Positions 60,178-64,000 of a stretch of DNA of 64,000 nt are shown in pieces; the stretch's first letter is position 1; each line of letters begins with the position of its first letter. The DNA is from Barrientosiimonas humi. Lineage in GTDB: Bacteria; Actinomycetota; Actinomycetes; Actinomycetales; Dermatophilaceae. The stretch spans positions 899,375-963,374 of the forward strand of contig NZ_VFOK01000001.1 of assembly GCF_006716095.1 (NCBI RefSeq), written 5' to 3'. Under the pieces are notes generated by a model, which saw only the letters and a program-made list of their open reading frames with translations, made no database searches and was not told where the DNA came from. Made by a program: the position numbers and the translations under genes.

Positions 60178-62523
60178 CTACCCCCTGCGGCGCTGGGCGA
60201 GCCGGTCGTAGCCGCGGCGCGCCGCGCGGCCGGGGGCACCCGCCACCCGACGTACGCCCTCGGCCAGGGCCCGCCGGCCCGTCGCCGGGAACGCCACGGC
60301 CGAGACCCGGGTGGGCAGCGAGGACTGCTCGCGCACCTCGCGCACGATCCGGTCGGCGTCCTGCTGCAGGGTCGGCGGCTCGCCGGCGGGGGAGGCGTAG
60401 CGGGCGCGCTCGAGCGTCTGCACCGCGCGGTGCAGCGCCTCCTTGCCCTCGGCCTCCAGCGGCGCGCGCTGACGGTAGTGCTTCTCCAGCTGGCGCGGGC
60501 TGCGCTCGCCGGGGGAGTCGATGCCGAGGTCGTGCAGCCGCGACTCCAGCGCGCTCCACTCGGCCTCGACGTGGTCGCGCGGCTCGGCCGCGGCGCGCAG
60601 GTCCTGGTCGCGCCGCCAGCGCGCGGCGAGCGGCAGCACCATCGCGCCGGCGCCGCCGAGGATGACGGCGAGCAGCAGCCAGCGCAGCCACACCGGGAAC
60701 CAGTCGCGGCCCTCACCGGCGGCCTGCGGCGCGGCCGACGGCGACGCGGTGGGCGCGGCGCTGGTCTGCGGGGCGGCGCTGCTCTCGCTCGGCTGGGCGG
60801 TGGTGCGGGTCGCGCGGGTGGCGGCCTCGTCGGCCTGCGGCAGCGTGTACGCCGGCACCTCGCCCGAGCGCACGCCGGGGGTCGGCTCGAACCGGGTCCA
60901 GCCCATGCCGGGGAAGTACAGCTCGGGCCAGGAGTGCGCGTCGGCCGCCCGCACCTGCAGGTTGCCGTTCTCGGCCGGGGAGCCCGGCAGGAAGCCGACC
61001 GCCATCCGCGCCGGGATCCCCTCGGCGCGGGCCATCATGATCATCGCGGTGGAGAACTGGGTGCAGTACCCGCGGCGGGTGACCAGGAAGTTGCTCAGCG
61101 GGTCGTAGGGCTGACCGTCGGGGCCGTTCTGCGTGGGCGCCAGCTGCAGCGAGTAGGTGAACCGGGACGGGTCGCGCAGCCAGTCCTGCATCGCGACGGC
61201 CTTGCCGAACGTGTCGTTGTCGTCGACGCCCTCGAGCGCCGCGGCGTTGGCCGCGGTGATCTGAGCCGTCGCCCGCGGGTCGGTGCGCAGCGTGAGCGGG
61301 TCGACCTGGGAGATCACCGGGCCGTCGCCGGGGCGGGCGTCGTCGGCGAGCACCTTGTAGGTGGTGCTGTACGCCGACGTGCGCTCGCGCACCCGCGGCT
61401 GGACCCCGGCGGGGTCGTAGTACCACGGGCTGCCCTGCATGTTGGCCTGCTCGACCGGCCACGGCGAGGCGATGTAGGGCTGCGTCAGGCCGTTGCCGAC
61501 CACGTTGATCCGCTCGAGCCGGCGCGGGGTCTCGGAGTCCATGCCGATCGGGTCGGGCATCCGGGCGTTGTCCCGCCCGGTCACCGTGCGCGGGGGGTCC
61601 TCGCGCACCCACTGGCCACCGGCGTACGACGAGAGCGTGAGCACCTTCAGCGGCGGCGGGTTGGAGTCGGTGGTGGCATAGGTGAGGATCGGCGTCTGGT
61701 TGTCGCTGTTGAGGTCGGTCGACAGGTCCAGGGTGTCGGTGAAGCCGACCGAGGCGACGTCGCTGGACCCGGTGCGCTGGGCCAGTCCGTCGGCGAGATA
61801 GCGCGGCGGCAGGTGCGGGATCACGGCCGGCAGGGCGAGGGCGATGACGAGCGTCACCAGGCCCATCCAGCGCGCGGTGGCCGAGAAGGCGCCGAGGCCG
61901 AGCCGGTCCTCCTGCCGCTCGGGGGTGCGCGCGAACGCCTCGGTGGAGGACCAGGTGCTCACCTGGTTCATGCCCTGCTGCAGCAGCAGCACGAGCCAGA
62001 CGACCGCGAGCGCCAGGAAGTAGACCGGGTTGAGGGCCTCGCCGGAGTTGGACGTGGAGAACAGGAAGATGCCGAGCAGCGGCAGCCCCGCGGCCGCGGG
62101 CATGCGCAGCCCGGCGGCGAGCACGTCGACGACGACGCCGACCAGCGGCAGGGTCAGGCTCAGCACGAACAGCACGCCCGGCGACAGCGGCGCGGGCGCG
62201 GAGTACGTCGTGAGCGTCTCGCGCGCGTCGAGCAGCAGGTCGTTGACCGCGAACGGCAGCTCGTCCCAGGCGGTCGGGACGAGCGTGTCGCCGACGTGCA
62301 GGGCCAGCACCGCGAGCACGACGGTGACGACCTGCACGGTCGCGGTGGCCCAGGTGCGCCAGCCGGCGTAGCGCCCGGCCATGCCGATCGCGGCCTGCAG
62401 GAGCAGCAGCAGCAGGACCGGCCGCACCCAGCTGCCGTCGTCGAGCAGGGTGGTGAGCGGCCAGCTGGCCACGAGCGTGCCGAGCGCGGCGAGGAGTCCG
62501 GGGACGACCCGGGCGCGGGTCAT
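60178..62523 (-). CDS. Membrane transglutaminase-like protein (TgpA/DUF3488 type)
   Basis: 781 residues from ATG 62523, overlapping the DUF58 stop (TGATG). N-terminal membrane helices (about 5-215 plus one at 240-260), then an external transglutaminase-like domain with Cys487 in RRGYCTQFSTAMIMMARAEG, His530 in DAHSWPELYF and FEPTPG. A Ser/Thr/Ala linker, one more membrane helix (WLLLAVILGGAGAMVLPLA) and a cytoplasmic DUF4129-like helical tail follow. It forms an operon with DUF58 and MoxR, a set common in actinobacteria and thought to act at the envelope; the substrate is unknown. Confidence 0.94.
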   Translation of the reverse strand: MTRARVVPGLLAALGTLVASWPLTTLLDDGSWVRPVLLLLLLQAAIGMAGRYAGWRTWATATVQVVTVVLAVLALHVGDTLVPTAWDELPFAVNDLLLDARETLTTYSAPAPLSPGVLFVLSLTLPLVGVVVDVLAAGLRMPAAAGLPLLGIFLFSTSNSGEALNPVYFLALAVVWLVLLLQQGMNQVSTWSSTEAFARTPERQEDRLGLGAFSATARWMGLVTLVIALALPAVIPHLPPRYLADGLAQRTGSSDVASVGFTDTLDLSTDLNSDNQTPILTYATTDSNPPPLKVLTLSSYAGGQWVREDPPRTVTGRDNARMPDPIGMDSETPRRLERINVVGNGLTQPYIASPWPVEQANMQGSPWYYDPAGVQPRVRERTSAYSTTYKVLADDARPGDGPVISQVDPLTLRTDPRATAQITAANAAALEGVDDNDTFGKAVAMQDWLRDPSRFTYSLQLAPTQNGPDGQPYDPLSNFLVTRRGYCTQFSTAMIMMARAEGIPARMAVGFLPGSPAENGNLQVRAADAHSWPELYFPGMGWTRFEPTPGVRSGEVPAYTLPQADEAATRATRTTAQPSESSAAPQTSAAPTASPSAAPQAAGEGRDWFPVWLRWLLLAVILGGAGAMVLPLAARWRRDQDLRAAAEPRDHVEAEWSALESRLHDLGIDSPGERSPRQLEKHYRQRAPLEAEGKEALHRAVQTLERARYASPAGEPPTLQQDADRIVREVREQSSLPTRVSAVAFPATGRRALAEGVRRVAGAPGRAARRGYDRLAQRRRG

Positions 62524-63785
62524 CACGTGAGCACCCCCGGCCGGCCGGAGGCGGTGAGCAGCTGCCACGCCTCGGGGATGCTGGTCTGCCCGCCGACCGG
62601 GACCGCCCGCCAGCCGGCGCGGTGCAGCAGCGCCTGGTGACCGAGGGTGACCTCGCCGACCTCGGCCGCGCCCTGCTGGAACGCGTCGGGGTCGATGACC
62701 ATCGCCTGCGCGCCGGTGCCGGGGCGGCGCAGCGCCGCGAGGGTCGGCATCGACAGGTCGTCGACCGAGGTCACGACGGCGACGAGCCCGCCGGTGCGCT
62801 CGGTCAGGTCCTGCGCGGCCTGCACGAGGCGCTCGTGCTCCTCGTCGCTGCCGCGCTCGGCGACGGCGAGCTGCTCGAGGACGCTGGCGGGGTCGAGGTC
62901 GGTGTCGAGCTCCCCGGCGGCGAGCGTCTCGCGGGTCGCGAGGTGCAGGGTGTAGCCGAACCGGCCCAGGTGAGTGGCCACGGAAGCAACAGCGCTCACG
63001 GCCCACTCGAAGGTTCCCGAGTAGCTGCCGGGGGAGTGCCCGCTCTCGCGCGAGTCCAGCAGCAGCACCGCCGAGCGGCGGGCCGGGCGGTCCTCCTGGC
63101 GCACCATCAGCTCGCCGCGGTGCGCGGTCGCCGGCCAGTGCACCTTGCGCAGGTCGTCGCCGTCGCGGTAGGCGCGGATGCTGACGTCGTCCTCGCCGTG
63201 CAGGGCGACCATCTGCGGCGTCTCGCCCTCGATGCCCATGCCCGACCCGGCCGGCTGCCCGGCGCCCAGCGGCACCACGCGCGGCAGCACGACCACCTCG
63301 CTCTCGGAGCGGACCATCAGGTCGACGTGGGTCAGGCCGAACGGGTCCTGCTGCTGCAGCGCGATCGGCCCGAGGCGGTGCCGCCCGCGCACCTGGCTGC
63401 GGATGGCGTACGTCAGGCGCCGGCGGGCGCCCGGCTCGAGCCGGGGGAGCAGGAAGCGGGGTCGGTCGCCGAGGACGAAGTCGACCTGCTCCTCGGCGGT
63501 GTAGAGGGTGGTGCTGCGCGACCCGAGGTTGACGAAGTCGACGGCCACGTCGGCGCGCTCGTCGGGCTGCAGCCGGGTCGGCACCACGTGCCGCTCGACC
63601 GACAGCTGCGGCGGGCGGCGACGGGCGATCAGGCGGGCGACCAGCGGCAGCGCCATGAGCAGCACGCCGATGCGGGTGAGGTCAGGGAAGCCCAGCAGCA
63701 CACCGGCGAGGACCAGCACGACGCCGCAGGCGAGCAGTGCGCGCCCGCGCCCGGTGAGGGTGCGGAATCTCTTGGCTCCGGCCAC
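62523..63785 (-). CDS. DUF58 domain protein, two membrane spans
   Basis: 420 residues from GTG 63785. Two helices near 14-50, then an external beta region and the DUF58 motif YRDGDDLRKVHWPATAHRGE (about 208-227) followed by a VWA-like fold (VLLLDSRESG as a degenerate MIDAS). Partner of MoxR ATPases and the transglutaminase in the same operon. It starts 3 nt after the moxR stop. Confidence 0.93.
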   Translation of the reverse strand: MAGAKRFRTLTGRGRALLACGVVLVLAGVLLGFPDLTRIGVLLMALPLVARLIARRRPPQLSVERHVVPTRLQPDERADVAVDFVNLGSRSTTLYTAEEQVDFVLGDRPRFLLPRLEPGARRRLTYAIRSQVRGRHRLGPIALQQQDPFGLTHVDLMVRSESEVVVLPRVVPLGAGQPAGSGMGIEGETPQMVALHGEDDVSIRAYRDGDDLRKVHWPATAHRGELMVRQEDRPARRSAVLLLDSRESGHSPGSYSGTFEWAVSAVASVATHLGRFGYTLHLATRETLAAGELDTDLDPASVLEQLAVAERGSDEEHERLVQAAQDLTERTGGLVAVVTSVDDLSMPTLAALRRPGTGAQAMVIDPDAFQQGAAEVGEVTLGHQALLHRAGWRAVPVGGQTSIPEAWQLLTASGRPGVLT

Positions 63786-63788
63786 GGC

Positions 63789-64000
63789 TCACCGCGCCGC
63801 GGAGGGGACCGGGACCCGGCGCATCAGGTCGTGCAGCACGTCGGTGGTCGTGCGGTGCGCGACCTGGGTCTCGGCGCTGGGCAGCAACCGGTGCGCCAGC
63901 ACCGCCGGCACCAGCGCCACGACGTCCTCGGGGATGACGTGGTCGCGGCCCTCGAGGGCGGCGTGCGCCCGGGAGGCCCGCAGCAGCTGCAGCGCCGCGC
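63789..64000 (-). CDS. MoxR-type AAA ATPase, C-terminal end
   Basis: Only about 69 residues are visible, reading from the right edge to TGA at 63789: LLRASRAHAALEGRDHVIPE, DVVALVPAVLAHRLLPSAET, then a VLHDLMRRVPVP end. This is the lid region of MoxR ATPases (sensor II side), with the typical ASRAxAxLxGRDxVxPEDV sequence. Heads the operon moxR-DUF58-transglutaminase. The ATP site is outside the window. Confidence 0.9.
   Translation of the reverse strand, partial: AALQLLRASRAHAALEGRDHVIPEDVVALVPAVLAHRLLPSAETQVAHRTTTDVLHDLMRRVPVPSAAR

Overview
The window is 64 kb of very GC-rich DNA with actinobacterial gene content, most likely from the Micrococcales (Dermatophilaceae/Intrasporangiaceae type). 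Pointers are GTG starts, TANNNT promoters placed 6-7 nt before start codons, a ChiZ/DivS-like gene divergent from lexA, a B12-dependent nrdJ next to nrdR, an SseA-SufE pair, and SAM-IV-like riboswitches in front of methionine genes. It is core chromosome. I see no phage, insertion sequence, plasmid, CRISPR, tRNA or rRNA gene.

Layout. 0-11.4 kb: 3' part of miaA, dapF, an RsmC-like methyltransferase, a LigD-type polymerase domain protein, hflX, a large GH63-like hydrolase, glutathione peroxidase, dinG, holA. 11.6-21 kb: secreted trypsin-like protease, rpsT, leuS behind a probable leucine leader-peptide attenuator, degV, comEA, comEC. 21-28 kb: LysR regulator/sirtuin pair, lexA/LysM SOS pair, nrdR-nrdJ with two NrdR boxes. 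28.2-28.9 kb: an unusual modular repeat array, then a probable sulfur-type leader ORF. 28.9-42 kb: cysteine dioxygenase-rhodanese, PhoD phosphatase, HD hydrolase, quinone oxidoreductase, serA, tandem paralogous lipoproteins, DUF445, SAM-IV-metY, and a DsbA-like/VKOR disulfide pair. 42-54 kb: hrpA, a three-part methyltransferase fusion, HIT, PAC2, a family-A polymerase, a membrane protein with a Gly/Tyr/Gln repeat tail, sufE, sseA. 54-64 kb: EcsC and DUF1232 proteins, DUF4192, SAM-IV-metX, a universal stress protein, the principal sigma factor, and a moxR-DUF58-transglutaminase operon.

Themes. Sulfur handling recurs: metX and metY share SAM-IV control, sseA-sufE moves sulfane sulfur, and CDO-rhodanese oxidises cysteine. 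DNA maintenance genes are also frequent (lexA, LysM, dinG, polA-like, LigD-pol, holA, nrdJ).

The least expected signals are non-coding. (1) The heptamer GGGGGAG occurs about 33 times on the + strand and, by my scan, never on the - strand, whatever the gene direction. (2) A modular GC-rich repeat lies at three gene 3' ends and is expanded at 28.3 kb. (3) Three nested double-palindrome elements share a scaffold but have different self-complementary centres. (4) Long hairpins of variable sequence sit at four gene ends. (5) CGTACG is over-represented in all reading frames.
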